This document shows, in pieces, positions 23,685-32,850 of a stretch of 33,756 nt of DNA (position 1 is the stretch's first letter; each line of letters opens with the position of its first letter). Source of the DNA: an uncultured Bacilli bacterium (GTDB lineage Bacteria > Bacillota_I > Bacilli_A > RF39 > UBA660); contig CANQYB010000012.1 of the NCBI GenBank assembly GCA_947627975.1, positions 1 to 33,756 on the forward strand, given 5' to 3'. A program made the position numbers and the translations under genes. The notes under the pieces are model-generated. The model had not been told where the DNA came from and did not search any database. It saw only the letters and a program-made list of their open reading frames with translations.

Positions 23685-25448
23685 CTAATTTTGAAACCAT
23701 TTATTGGTTACTTCAACAGAATTACTTGCAGGCATTGGAGATGGAAGTTCAAAATTTGCAATTAATGGTAAATTAAAGGCTGTTCCAAAAACTAAGGCAC
23801 TACCTGGTTGTAAAGATTTTATTTTTTCAATTATTTCATTATCGACATTTGCAGAGATTGAAGAAATTATTTTAATATCATCGGGATGAAACATTCTAAA
23901 AGAAATAAAATTAGAACATTGAGATAAACTAGTTTTAGAAAGTTCACTAGGTCTTTGGGTAATAAAACCTAAAATCAAACCATATTTTCTTCCTTCTTTG
24001 GTAATTCTATCATATATGTTATATCCAATTATATCGATATCACTATCATCTTGAACATATCGATGTGCTTCTTCTAAAATTATATGAATAGGATAAGAGG
24101 CTCTGTCTTTTAAACTAGTAGTAAAATTATAAAATAATTTTGCAAAAATTTTAGTTAATGATTTGGCAAATCTTTCATCAACATAATTAAAATTCATATT
24201 AATTATTTGAGCTTTTTCATTAGTATTTGTTTTAAATAATTCTTTAACATATTCTATTTTTGAAATATAATGATCATATTCAAAATATTTTTTATGTTCA
24301 CTATTTATTATAGCTTCTAAACGTACTTTTAAAGTATTGGCTTTTTCATACATTAATTGATTGTTTAAAGTTCCTTCTTTAATTAAAGCAAAATTCATAG
24401 CATATAAAATATCATCAAGACTATATATTGCTTTTTCATCTTTTTCAATATTATCTATATCTTCTTTTAAATATAAGTTTAGAAAATCAACAACTGCTCC
24501 TACGGCATTAATTTTTCCTTGGGAATCAATATTTAAACATTGTCTAATTGTTCTATTGTATCCTGGTTGGGGAATAATAGTATCTAAGTTTAATTTTTCC
24601 GTATTATATTTTGATAAAATTGCAACAATTTGATCTCTTATTTGGGTAGAATTTTTTCCACTTGAAAGGATATCAAGTAAAGCAGAGGCAATAATTTGAT
24701 TTTTATAATTTAATGCTTTTTCATCTTTAGATGTAAAAATATATGTTAATTTTAGTGTTTCTTCAATTATAGGAATTTGAATTGTATCAGTTACATTTAA
24801 AAGAAGTACTAAATCATCAACCTCTAAAAAGTAGGCAGGAATTTTAACTGTATCGCTTTCGCTAAATTCAGTTTGGGTAGTATAACTTTTAAAATTAATA
24901 TTTGGTAATTTTGAAAGTTCACAAAAAGCTGAGTTATATTCTCCAAAAAAGTCAAATATGCAGATATGAGCATTAGTTGGTAATGAAGTATCATTATGTT
25001 CAAATATATTTTGAATAAGTCGAGCAACTCCACAGCTTTTACCAGAACCTGTATTACCAACTACAGCAAAGTGATTAGCCATAAATTCATTTAAAGATGC
25101 AGAAACTTTATAACCATCATATATATTAGATTTACCAATGTATAATGAATTTGTTAAAGATATATCTTGTGGGCCTAAAATTAAATCTAATTCACTTTTA
25201 TAAATTATTCTAGGTGCATTTTTTAAAGTTGGTTTTTTCATAACACCAGATGAAAAATGATTATTTCTTATTTCTCCTACTAATAATATAGTTATTTCTT
25301 TATTATTTATTGCAACTATTTCTCCAACAACACTTCGATTATTTTCTTCAAAAATTACGTGAAAATTTAAAATTGAAGCTTCACTTTCACCTTTTAAATT
25401 TTCAAGAATTACTATATTTTTATCTATTGAAATTACTTTTCCAAACAT
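23685..25448 (-). CDS. HerA-like ATP-binding translocase
   Basis: 587 residues behind AGGGTGAT. An N-terminal beta-barrel-like region (1-95, the HAS-barrel position) precedes the RecA-like ATPase domain: Walker A GNTGSGKS (131-138), CIFDFFGEYNSAF and, near residue 455, Walker B HIILEEAHRY. ITQRPSELSKTSLSQCSNFI, the arginine-finger strand typical of HerA/FtsK ATPases, follows. HerA forms a hexamer that moves DNA, in archaea with the NurA nuclease for end resection and in bacteria also within defence systems. No NurA or SIR2 partner gene is adjacent, so its role here is open. It is transcribed alone. Confidence 0.85.
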   Translation of the reverse strand: MFGKVISIDKNIVILENLKGESEASILNFHVIFEENNRSVVGEIVAINNKEITILLVGEIRNNHFSSGVMKKPTLKNAPRIIYKSELDLILGPQDISLTNSLYIGKSNIYDGYKVSASLNEFMANHFAVVGNTGSGKSCGVARLIQNIFEHNDTSLPTNAHICIFDFFGEYNSAFCELSKLPNINFKSYTTQTEFSESDTVKIPAYFLEVDDLVLLLNVTDTIQIPIIEETLKLTYIFTSKDEKALNYKNQIIASALLDILSSGKNSTQIRDQIVAILSKYNTEKLNLDTIIPQPGYNRTIRQCLNIDSQGKINAVGAVVDFLNLYLKEDIDNIEKDEKAIYSLDDILYAMNFALIKEGTLNNQLMYEKANTLKVRLEAIINSEHKKYFEYDHYISKIEYVKELFKTNTNEKAQIINMNFNYVDERFAKSLTKIFAKLFYNFTTSLKDRASYPIHIILEEAHRYVQDDSDIDIIGYNIYDRITKEGRKYGLILGFITQRPSELSKTSLSQCSNFISFRMFHPDDIKIISSISANVDNEIIEKIKSLQPGSALVFGTAFNLPLIANFELPSPMPASNSVEVTNKWFQN

Positions 25449-25497
25449 TTTATCACCCTTATTTTCTATTTTTATAATAACATAATTTTTTCATAAT

Positions 25498-25518
25498 AAA
25501 AAGAGGTAACTCCTCTTT
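25498..25518. terminator. Terminator behind the micro-protein genes
   Basis: AAAGAGG and CCTCTTT form a seven-pair stem with a five-base loop, flanked by A and T runs on the two strands. On the minus strand it ends the transcript of the two YjcZ-type genes, directly at the stop codon of the second. Confidence 0.75.
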
Positions 25519-25632
25519 CTAATAAAATATTGCTGAACCTAATATAATTGCAAGTAATATAAATAGAACAATTATAAATAGTCCATTATTAATTCCACAA
25601 GTTTCCTTTTTACAAGGTTTATTACAACTCAT
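25519..25632 (-). CDS. YjcZ-type micro-protein, 37 residues
   Basis: ATG at 25632 behind AGGAGGTG; stop TAG at 25519-25521. The chain opens with a Cys-rich head (MSCNKPCKKETCGINNG), followed by one membrane helix of about 19 residues (LFIIVLFILLAIILGSAIF). This head-plus-helix plan, especially the 'VLFILLxII' core, is that of the YjcZ/YuzL-like micro-proteins annotated in Bacillus as sporulation-associated. It lies behind a second copy on the same strand, 28 bases apart. The function is unknown even in Bacillus. Confidence 0.75.
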   Translation of the reverse strand: MSCNKPCKKETCGINNGLFIIVLFILLAIILGSAIFY

Positions 25633-25660
25633 GGGACACCTCCTAAAATAAATTAAAAGA

Positions 25661-25747
25661 CTAGATGAATGCTCCTACAATGATTATTAATAAAATGAAT
25701 AGAACTAGTATAATAGCAGGTCCCAAACATCCACAATTATTACTCAT
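25661..25747 (-). CDS. YjcZ-type micro-protein, 28 residues
   Basis: ATG at 25747 behind AAAGGAGG; stop TAG at 25661-25663. A short head with two Cys (MSNNCGCLGP) precedes one membrane helix, AIILVLFILLIIIVGAFI. The core VLFILLIII is identical in type to Bacillus YjcZ proteins. It is the first of two tandem copies. A nearer ATG (25754) is out of frame and lies too close to the ribosome binding site. Confidence 0.75.
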   Translation of the reverse strand: MSNNCGCLGPAIILVLFILLIIIVGAFI

Positions 25748-25849
25748 AAATCATTCCTCCTTTTTTTGTCTTTTCATAATATTGTATGGTTTTAGGTTTT
25801 TTTTGTGAGTGTTTTTAATGTTGGTTTTAATAATAAAATAGTGTAAGCC

Positions 25850-25878
25850 TTGTAAAATATTTTAATTTTTGATATGAT
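25850..25878 (+). promoter_or_regulatory. Promoter of prsA
   Basis: TTGTAA (25850-25855) and TATGAT (25873-25878) with a 17-base spacing. The transcript starts about 18 bases before the ATG at 25903. Confidence 0.6.
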
Positions 25879-25902
25879 ATCATTATTAGGAGGAATAAAA
25901 AC

Positions 25903-26934
25903 ATGAAAAGAAAATGTTTAAAAATTTTGGGAATTACTTTAAGTTTAATTTTAGTTTGTTCTTGTGGTAAAGTTTCCAAATTAAAAAATGGAGAGGATGC
26001 AGTTGTAAGTTTTAAAAACAGCAAAAAAATTAGTGTAAATGAACTTTATGAAGAATTAAAAAATTCATATGGTGTTTATAAATTGGTGGAAAAAATAGAT
26101 GATTATGTCTTACATAAAGAATATGGAAATGAAGTAACAGATGAAATGAAAGATTATGCAAAATCAACAATTGAAAGTATAAAACAATATTATCCAAATG
26201 ATAAAGATTATTTGAATTATATTCAAAGTAGCTATGGTGTTGAAGATGAAGATGGTTTTAAAGAATATATTTATATTAATTATTTGCGAAATAAAGCTGT
26301 TGATGATTATGCTTTAGAAAAAATAACTGATTCAGAAATTCAAAAATATTATGATGATAAAGTTGTTGGTGATGTATCTGCTAGCCATATATTAATTAAA
26401 GTTACTAAAAATGATGAGATGACAGATGAAGAAATAAAAAAGGCGGAAAATAAAGCCTTAAAAGAAGCTGAGGATATTATAAGTAAATTAAATAAAGCTA
26501 CAGATGTAAAAAAAGAGTTTAGCAAATTAGCCAAAAAATATAGTGATGACACTGCAACTAAAGAAAATGGTGGAGATGTTGGATACTTTAATAAAATTGG
26601 TGATAATGTAATGGTTGATGAATTTACAAATGCTACATATAATTTAAAAGATAATGAATATACAAAAGAACCTGTAAAAACTTCATATGGATATCATGTT
26701 ATTTTAAGAACAGGTTCAAAAGAAAAAAGTCAACTTTCAAAATTAAAAAAGACTATTAAAAATGAACTTGCTGAAGAAGAAAAAACTAATAATAAAACAA
26801 TTCAAATTGATGCAATGACAAATTTAAGAAAAAAATATGATATGAAAATAGAAGATAGTAAACTTGAAAGCCAATATGGAAATTATATTCAATATTTAAT
26901 TAGCCAAGCAACTCAAACTAGTGAAAGTGAATAA
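25903..26934 (+). CDS. prsA: PrsA-type foldase lipoprotein (parvulin)
   Basis: 343 residues behind TAGGAGG. PrsA is a lipoprotein on the outer face of the membrane that helps exported proteins fold by cis-trans isomerising proline bonds. A type II signal peptide (MKRKCLKILGITLSLILVCSC; Cys21 is lipidated) is followed by an N-terminal helical chaperone region (about 40-155). The parvulin domain spans about 158-268: ASHILIKV, EFSKLAKKYSDDTATKENGG, DVGYF and SYGYHVILR. The C-terminal helix (270-340) packs back on the chaperone part in known structures. Length is usual. A promoter and a terminator bracket it as a single unit. Confidence 0.9.
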   Translation: MKRKCLKILGITLSLILVCSCGKVSKLKNGEDAVVSFKNSKKISVNELYEELKNSYGVYKLVEKIDDYVLHKEYGNEVTDEMKDYAKSTIESIKQYYPNDKDYLNYIQSSYGVEDEDGFKEYIYINYLRNKAVDDYALEKITDSEIQKYYDDKVVGDVSASHILIKVTKNDEMTDEEIKKAENKALKEAEDIISKLNKATDVKKEFSKLAKKYSDDTATKENGGDVGYFNKIGDNVMVDEFTNATYNLKDNEYTKEPVKTSYGYHVILRTGSKEKSQLSKLKKTIKNELAEEEKTNNKTIQIDAMTNLRKKYDMKIEDSKLESQYGNYIQYLISQATQTSESE

Positions 26935-26954
26935 AAAAGTTATGATATTATGAT

Positions 26955-26985
26955 AAAGTAGATATTCAAGATGTCTACTTTTTTT
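26955..26985 (+). terminator. Rho-independent terminator of prsA
   Basis: AAAGTAGATATT (26955-26966) pairs with GATGTCTACTTT (26970-26981), 12 pairs with two G-T, a CAA loop and a T run. Confidence 0.85.
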
Positions 26986-27006
26986 GTAAATAATTTGTAT
27001 TTATTT

Positions 27007-27035
27007 TTGCATAATAAATTATAATAGTTTATAAT
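27007..27035 (+). promoter_or_regulatory. Promoter of ftsK
   Basis: TTGCAT (27007-27012) and perfect TATAAT (27030-27035) with 17 bases between. The ribosome binding site AGGGTGAT follows. Confidence 0.7.
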
Positions 27036-27052
27036 TAAAATAGGGTGATAAA

Positions 27053-29248
27053 ATGGCAAAAAAGAAAAGAAAAAAATCCGAGGATAAAAAACCTTTTCAA
27101 TATAATGTTGAATTAAATGGACTATTATTTATATTAATAGGGTTAATTGGTTTTGGTGGATTTGGACCAGTTGGTAAAATCATTAAAAATTTTGCTATTT
27201 TTCTTATAGGAAATTGGTGGCCGATTATTCTAATTTTATTGCTTATTTTAGGATGCTTTATGTTAATTAAAAGAAAGTTACCAAGATTTTTGACTGCTAG
27301 ACTTATAGGTGTTTATGTTTTGTTAATTGTATTATTAGTGTCAAGTCATTATCCTTTTTTAGAAGAAGTTTCAAAAAATATTAATAAAATTTTTAAATTT
27401 ACAATTGATCAATATATGAATCGTATTAGTAATGATTTTTCAAATGTTTCAGTAGGGGGAGGTATTGTTGGTTGTAGCTTTGGATTTTTATTTACCTATT
27501 TATTTGAACTTAAAGGTACGACAATTATTTTAATTGTTTTAACTATTTTTGGTATTGTAATGTTATTTGATATTACATTAACTGATGTAATATCAGCAAT
27601 AAAAAATTTATTTAATAAAATTAAAAATAAAATTAAGACAGATAATGAAAATAAGATTAAAAAAGATAATAATGAAGAAGAAAATAATGATGACGATAAA
27701 GAAGATGATGGAAAAATTGTAATAACTAGTGTTGAAGAGTTGAAGCAAAATATAGCAAAATCTAATAATGAAACCATTCAAGGAACAAACACTAGTGGCA
27801 TTTATCGATTGCCTTCCCTTGATTTATTAGATAATCCTGTAAAAACAAATAAAAATAATGATGAGTCAACTAAAAAGAATATTTTAGTGATGGAAAAAGT
27901 TTTTAAAGAATTTGGTGTTAAAGGTAAAGTAGTGGAAGTTCATATTGGACCTTCAGTCACTCAATATGAAGTAAAAATAGAAGCTGGAACTAAAGTAAAT
28001 AAAATTGTTAGTATAAAGGATGAATTAAAATTAGCTTTAGCAGTAAAAGATATTCGTATTCAAGCACCAATTCCTGGCAAAAGTACAATTGGTATAGAAG
28101 TACCTAATACATTTGTATCTCCAGTAAAAATCAAAGAAATTTTAACAAATATTCCTAAATCTATGGAAAATGCTAAAATATTAGCTTCACTTGGTAAAGA
28201 TATAATGGGTAATTCGCGTCTTGCTGATATTTCTAAAATGCCTCATCTTCTTGTTGCTGGTTCAACTGGATCAGGAAAATCAGTTTGCATTAATAATTTT
28301 ATAGCAACTATACTAATGCGTTACAAACCAAATGAAGTTAAATTAATTTTAATTGATCCTAAAAAAGTTGAACTTTCAAATTATAATGGTGTTCCACATT
28401 TATTATGTCCAGTAGTAACAAATCCTAAAAAAGCATCAGCTGTATTACAAAAAATAGTTATTGAAATGGAAAATAGATATGAATTATTTGCAGAAGAAAA
28501 TGTAAAAAATATTACTTCATATAATGAAAAGGTTGATAAATTAAATGCTAAAAATCCAGAACTAAAAAAAGAACACATGAGTTATTATGTTGTAATTATT
28601 GATGAACTTGCTGATCTTATGTTAATTGCCGCAAAAGAAGTAGAAGATTCAATTATGAGAATAACTCAAATGGCTAGAGCAGCAGGAATTCATTTAATAG
28701 TTGCTACACAACGTCCTTCAACAGATGTTATAACTGGTGTTGTAAAGGCTAATATTCCATCTCGTATAGCTTTTGCAGTTTCATCATCAATAGATTCACG
28801 AACAATTCTTGATATGAGTGGTGCAGAAAGATTACTTGGAAAAGGAGATATGTTATATTTACCAATGGGAGAAAATGTACCAACTAGAATACAAGGTGCT
28901 TATATTTCTGATGAGGAAATTGAACGTGTTATAAATTATGTTTGTAAAGAGCAAGTTGCTAAATATGATAATAGTATTACAGAAATAAATAATGTAGATG
29001 ATCATAATCCAATTTCTAATGAAAAAGAAGAATATGATGATCCACTTTACAATGAAGTTGTTGATTTTGCTGTTAAAACTGGGAAAATTAGTGCATCACT
29101 TTTACAAAGAAGATTTAGAGTAGGTTATAATAGAGCAGCTAGAATTGTTGATTTATTAGAAGAAAGAGGAATAATTGGACCGCAAAATGGTTCAAAGCCT
29201 AGAGAAGTTTTAGTAAAATTAGAAAATAAAGAAAATACTGAAGAATAG
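27053..29248 (+). CDS. ftsK: FtsK/SpoIIIE DNA translocase
   Basis: 731 residues behind AGGGTGAT. It pumps chromosomal DNA through the closing septum during division (or sporulation). Four hydrophobic helices (about 25-105 and 135-175) anchor it, followed by an acidic linker (about 190-225, ENNDDDKEDDGK). The motor has Walker A GSTGSGKS (about 403-410), Walker B VVIIDELADLM and ATQRPSTDVITG. The C-terminal winged-helix gamma domain (about 663-725, ending RVGYNRAARIVDLLEERGIIG) reads KOPS/SRS-type polarity signals. Length is close to that of short SpoIIIE/SftA forms. asnB starts 9 bases after its stop, so the two are co-transcribed. Confidence 0.95.
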   Translation: MAKKKRKKSEDKKPFQYNVELNGLLFILIGLIGFGGFGPVGKIIKNFAIFLIGNWWPIILILLLILGCFMLIKRKLPRFLTARLIGVYVLLIVLLVSSHYPFLEEVSKNINKIFKFTIDQYMNRISNDFSNVSVGGGIVGCSFGFLFTYLFELKGTTIILIVLTIFGIVMLFDITLTDVISAIKNLFNKIKNKIKTDNENKIKKDNNEEENNDDDKEDDGKIVITSVEELKQNIAKSNNETIQGTNTSGIYRLPSLDLLDNPVKTNKNNDESTKKNILVMEKVFKEFGVKGKVVEVHIGPSVTQYEVKIEAGTKVNKIVSIKDELKLALAVKDIRIQAPIPGKSTIGIEVPNTFVSPVKIKEILTNIPKSMENAKILASLGKDIMGNSRLADISKMPHLLVAGSTGSGKSVCINNFIATILMRYKPNEVKLILIDPKKVELSNYNGVPHLLCPVVTNPKKASAVLQKIVIEMENRYELFAEENVKNITSYNEKVDKLNAKNPELKKEHMSYYVVIIDELADLMLIAAKEVEDSIMRITQMARAAGIHLIVATQRPSTDVITGVVKANIPSRIAFAVSSSIDSRTILDMSGAERLLGKGDMLYLPMGENVPTRIQGAYISDEEIERVINYVCKEQVAKYDNSITEINNVDDHNPISNEKEEYDDPLYNEVVDFAVKTGKISASLLQRRFRVGYNRAARIVDLLEERGIIGPQNGSKPREVLVKLENKENTEE

Positions 29249-29257
29249 GTGATTTTT

Positions 29258-31081
29258 ATGTGTGGAATAACTGGATTTGTTGGTAAAACTGATAAAAATA
29301 GTAAGAAAATTTTAGTTAATATGATGGAAAGAATTAAACATCGTGGCCCTGATGGTAGAGGAATATATATTGATAAACAAGTAGCTCTAGGTCATGTAAG
29401 ACTTTCAATTATTGATATATCAACTGGTAGTCAACCTATGTTTAATGAAGATAAAAAATTAGTTGTTATATTTAATGGTGAAATATACAATTATATAGAA
29501 CTAAAAAATAAATTAAAAAAGAAAAATCATAAATTTACTACTAATTCTGATACTGAAGTATTACTTCATGGATATGAAGAATGGAAAGAAGATTTGCCTA
29601 AATATTTAAGGGGTATGTTTGCTTTTGCAATTTGGGATATAAAAAATGAAACATTATTTATGGCAAGAGATCAATGGGGAATAAAACCACTTTATTATTA
29701 TAAAAATAATGATAAATTTCTTTTTGCATCAGAAATAAAAGCATTTTTAGATAATCCATATTTTAAAAAAGAATTAAATACAGATATATTATCTGCTTAT
29801 CTTTGTTTTAATTCAACGCCAACAACTGAAACATTTTTTAAAGGTGTAAATAGATTGGAACCTGGAAATATTCTTATATATAAAAAAGGGAATATTAAAA
29901 TTAAAAAATACTTTAATTTAAAATTCAGTGAAAGTTTAAAAGATTTTGAAAAATCTGTTGAAGAAATAAAAAAATCTATGCAAAATTCTGTTGATTATCA
30001 CCAAATTAGTGATGTTGAGGTTGGTTCTTTTTTATCTAGTGGAATTGATTCATCTTACATTGTATCTCTAGCTAGACCAAATAAAACTTATACAGTTGGT
30101 TATGATGATAAAAGATATGATGAAATTTCTTATGCTAAAGATTTAACAAAAAAATTAGGGATAAAAAATATATCAAAGAAAATAACTAAGGAAGAATATA
30201 TGGATAATTTTCCTAATATTATTTATCATATGGATGAGCCTCTTGCTGATCCTTCCGCTATAGCTTTATTTTTTGCTGCTCAAATTGCAGCAAAGGATGT
30301 AAAAGTTGTTTTATCGGGGGAGGGGGCAGATGAATTATTTGGTGGATATAATTCTTATCGAGAAGAAATTGATCAAAGTTGGTACAATAAAATTCCCTAT
30401 TTTATACGATTTTCTGCTTCAAAAATTGCTTCATTATTTCCAGAAATGCGAGGATTAAATTTTATTGTAAGAAGAGGACAAAAGTTAGAAAATAGCCATA
30501 TTGGATTAGGTAGGGTTTTTAGTGATAAAGAATCTCAAAAAATCGTTAAAATAAAAAATCAAATTAAAACTAAAGATATTACAAAACCTATTTATGATGA
30601 ATACAAATATAATTCGAATATAGTAAAAAGACAAGCTATTGATTTTTATTTTTGGTTAATTAAAGATTTTTTGCATGCAGTTGATAGAAATACTATGATG
30701 TTTTCTCTAGAGGCAAGAACTCCTTTTTTAGATTTAGAAGTATATAATGTTGCAGAAAAATTATCTTTAAATTCAAAAGTTAATAGAAATAACACTAAGC
30801 CAGCTTTACGAGAAGCAGCCAAAAGTGTAATACCTAATAACGCTTATAACAAGAAAAAGTTAGGTTTTCCTGTACCACTAAGAGAATGGATTAAAGATGA
30901 TGATGTATATAATAAAATAAAAAAAGCTTTTAATAGTAAAATTTCTTTAAAACTTTTTGATAATAAAAAAATTATAAAATTATTAACTGATCATAAAAAT
31001 GGAAAAAAAGATAATTATAAAAAAGTTTGGACTATTTATACATTTATAATATGGTATCAAAAATTTTTTGAAGAAAATTAA
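29258..31081 (+). CDS. asnB: Asparagine synthetase, glutamine-hydrolysing
   Basis: 607-608 residues. The start must be the ATG at 29258 (MCGITGF), because Cys2 becomes the N-terminal nucleophile; the GTG at 29249 would block it. AGGTGAT precedes it, overlapping the end of ftsK. The glutaminase domain (1-190) shows HRGPDGRG, NGEIYNY and SDTEVLLHGYEEW; the synthetase domain has the pyrophosphate loop LSSGIDSSYI (about 263-272), GEGADELFGGY and SLEARTPFLD. It makes asparagine from aspartate, ATP and glutamine. Some relatives (AsnO, AsnH) act on other carboxylates or in cell-wall amidation, which sequence alone cannot exclude. It is convergent with the ligase gene, 10 bases away. Confidence 0.9.
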   Translation: MCGITGFVGKTDKNSKKILVNMMERIKHRGPDGRGIYIDKQVALGHVRLSIIDISTGSQPMFNEDKKLVVIFNGEIYNYIELKNKLKKKNHKFTTNSDTEVLLHGYEEWKEDLPKYLRGMFAFAIWDIKNETLFMARDQWGIKPLYYYKNNDKFLFASEIKAFLDNPYFKKELNTDILSAYLCFNSTPTTETFFKGVNRLEPGNILIYKKGNIKIKKYFNLKFSESLKDFEKSVEEIKKSMQNSVDYHQISDVEVGSFLSSGIDSSYIVSLARPNKTYTVGYDDKRYDEISYAKDLTKKLGIKNISKKITKEEYMDNFPNIIYHMDEPLADPSAIALFFAAQIAAKDVKVVLSGEGADELFGGYNSYREEIDQSWYNKIPYFIRFSASKIASLFPEMRGLNFIVRRGQKLENSHIGLGRVFSDKESQKIVKIKNQIKTKDITKPIYDEYKYNSNIVKRQAIDFYFWLIKDFLHAVDRNTMMFSLEARTPFLDLEVYNVAEKLSLNSKVNRNNTKPALREAAKSVIPNNAYNKKKLGFPVPLREWIKDDDVYNKIKKAFNSKISLKLFDNKKIIKLLTDHKNGKKDNYKKVWTIYTFIIWYQKFFEEN

Positions 31082-31091
31082 AACAAATAAA

Positions 31092-31985
31092 TCATTGTTC
31101 ATTTTTTATAAAGGCGTGTCTAAGATTATTATTTTTAGTCTTTTCTATATAAAAAACTTTTATTTTTATTTTTGGACTAATAAAAAAATATTCTTTATCA
31201 TCAAAATCAATAAAAGTTGTTTTATTGATTTTTTTTTGGCTCTTTATTTTTTCATAATTTTTATTTTTGTTACTTAATGTTACTTTTCCTATAAAGTATA
31301 ATTTATTATTTATTTTTTTACCTAAAAGAATAATAATTACATTATCTTTTTTTTCTTTTTTATAACCACCTATATAAAAATAACTAGTTTTATAGTTTTT
31401 AATTTTTATCCAGTTTTTTGTTCTTGTATTAGGCTTATATAAACTATTTATTTTTTTAGCTACTATTCCTTCTAATTTTTTTTCCTTAACAAAATTAAAT
31501 AATTCTATGCCATTTGTTAAAAAATAGTTTATTTTAATAAAATTATCAGTATTTGAAAATTTTTCTAAAATTTTTTTCCTTTTTAGAAGGGGCAAATTAG
31601 TTAAATCTTTGTTATTGTAAATTATGTCAAAACAAATAAAAACTACAGGATATTTTTGACTATACATAATTATTTTATTTTTATTTTTTAATCTAAATCG
31701 TTGCTGTAATTTAGAAAAAGATGGACGGTTATTAGCAAATAAAACAATTTCACCATCAAATATGCAAGTATTTTTACTAATATTTTTAATAGATAAAAGT
31801 TCGGGGAAAATATCATTTAAAATTAAGCCGTTTCTACTTTTTATATAAATATTATTTTTATCAATATAAATTAGTGATCTAAAACCATCAAATTTTATTT
31901 CATATAAATAATTATTATTATTAAACGGATTATAAATTTCATCTAATAACATTGGATTAATATTAAAAAAATCCTTATTTTTCAT
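31092..31985 (-). CDS. ligD: ATP-dependent DNA ligase (LigD ligase-domain type)
   Basis: 297 residues. Motif I YEIKFDGFR holds the Lys (31) that is adenylated; motif III FDGEIV, motif IIIa FICFDIIY, motif IV EGIVAKK and motif V WIKIKN follow, and an OB-fold region (about 205-297) completes the catalytic core. It seals DNA breaks with Ku in non-homologous end joining. The polymerase and phosphoesterase domains of large LigD proteins are absent, so this is a ligase-only form. It overlaps the Ku stop by 11 bases, so translation is coupled. C-terminal residues are unusually Lys/Asn-rich, like the genome. Confidence 0.85.
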   Translation of the reverse strand: MKNKDFFNINPMLLDEIYNPFNNNNYLYEIKFDGFRSLIYIDKNNIYIKSRNGLILNDIFPELLSIKNISKNTCIFDGEIVLFANNRPSFSKLQQRFRLKNKNKIIMYSQKYPVVFICFDIIYNNKDLTNLPLLKRKKILEKFSNTDNFIKINYFLTNGIELFNFVKEKKLEGIVAKKINSLYKPNTRTKNWIKIKNYKTSYFYIGGYKKEKKDNVIIILLGKKINNKLYFIGKVTLSNKNKNYEKIKSQKKINKTTFIDFDDKEYFFISPKIKIKVFYIEKTKNNNLRHAFIKNEQ

Positions 31986-32733
31986 TTAGTCCTCTTAATT
32001 TTAATGATTCAGTAAGAGCATCCATTAAATCAGCTACTGATTTTTTCTTTTTTCCTTTATATTCTTTTATTTCTTTACCATTTACTTTTTTTGAAATAGC
32101 ATCTTTTAAACGTGTTTGATATTCATCTTTATATTCTTCAGGTCTAAATTTATCTGTCATAGCATCAATTAATTTTTGAGCCATTTTTAATTCTTTTTCA
32201 GTAAAATCCTTTTTATTTTTTTCTTTTTGCATCTTAATTTCTTCTTCATAATATAAAGTGTTCATAATTATATTTTCATAACCAAATCTTATTACTACAT
32301 AATAAGCTTTATTTCGCATATATGTTTTACCAATTGCTACTTTTCCACTTTTTCTTAAGGCTTCTTTAAATAAATTAAATGCTTTAAAACTCTTATTAGG
32401 GGATAAAGTATAACTTTTATCATAATATACTGGATCTATTTCATTTATGTTTACAAATGCAATAATTTCGATCATTTTATCATTTTCGCTTTTAAGTTTG
32501 TTAAAATCTTCTTCTGTAAATGTAATATAATTATCATTAGAATATTCATATCCTTTTTCTATTTCTGTATTTTTAACTTTTACTTTACAGTGAGGACAAT
32601 ATCGAATATATTCTAATTTTTCTTTACATTTTTTGTGAATCATATTAAAAGTTATATCATTATTTTTAATAGCTGTATTCATAACTACTGGAATATTTAC
32701 AAGGCCAAAAGAAATAGCAGTTTGATAATTCAT
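31975..32733 (-). CDS. ku: Ku-type DNA end-binding protein
   Basis: 252 residues behind GGAGGTAAT. Bacterial Ku forms a ring around broken DNA ends and recruits the ligase. Family signatures are MNYQTAISFGLVNIPV at the N terminus, HKKCKEKLEYIRYCPHC with a Cys pair, the GYEYSNDNYITFTEEDF bridge region, and FNLFKEALRKSGKVAIGK. The C terminus (about 205-252, GKEIKEYKGKKKKSV) is basic, as in other Ku proteins. Length is typical. It heads a two-gene operon with the ligase. The intergenic region to the divergent gene at 32851 holds a plus-strand promoter. Confidence 0.9.
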   Translation of the reverse strand: MNYQTAISFGLVNIPVVMNTAIKNNDITFNMIHKKCKEKLEYIRYCPHCKVKVKNTEIEKGYEYSNDNYITFTEEDFNKLKSENDKMIEIIAFVNINEIDPVYYDKSYTLSPNKSFKAFNLFKEALRKSGKVAIGKTYMRNKAYYVVIRFGYENIIMNTLYYEEEIKMQKEKNKKDFTEKELKMAQKLIDAMTDKFRPEEYKDEYQTRLKDAISKKVNGKEIKEYKGKKKKSVADLMDALTESLKLRGLNEK

Positions 32734-32792
32734 ATAAAATTACCTCCATTTTTAATATGGTTTTATTTAATAATTTTATAAGTTAAAAATTG

Positions 32793-32821
32793 TTGACAAT
32801 AATTAAAATATAAAATAATAT
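32793..32821 (+). promoter_or_regulatory. Promoter
   Basis: Perfect TTGACA (32793-32798) and TAATAT (32816-32821), 17 bases apart, serving the gene at 32851. The region TTGTTGACAA is partly symmetric, so the Ku operon may fire from the opposite strand nearby. Confidence 0.7.
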
Positions 32822-32850
32822 GTAAAATATATAAAGTTAAGGAGCATAAT

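Noticed and set aside
23685-25448. HerA-like ATPase as part of a defence system
   Set aside because: No SIR2, NurA, DUF4297 or nuclease partner is adjacent; it is flanked by terminators and stands alone.
31068-31277. Plus-strand frame after asnB
   Set aside because: Antisense shadow of the ligase C terminus; low-complexity Phe/Ile/Lys content and no ribosome binding site.
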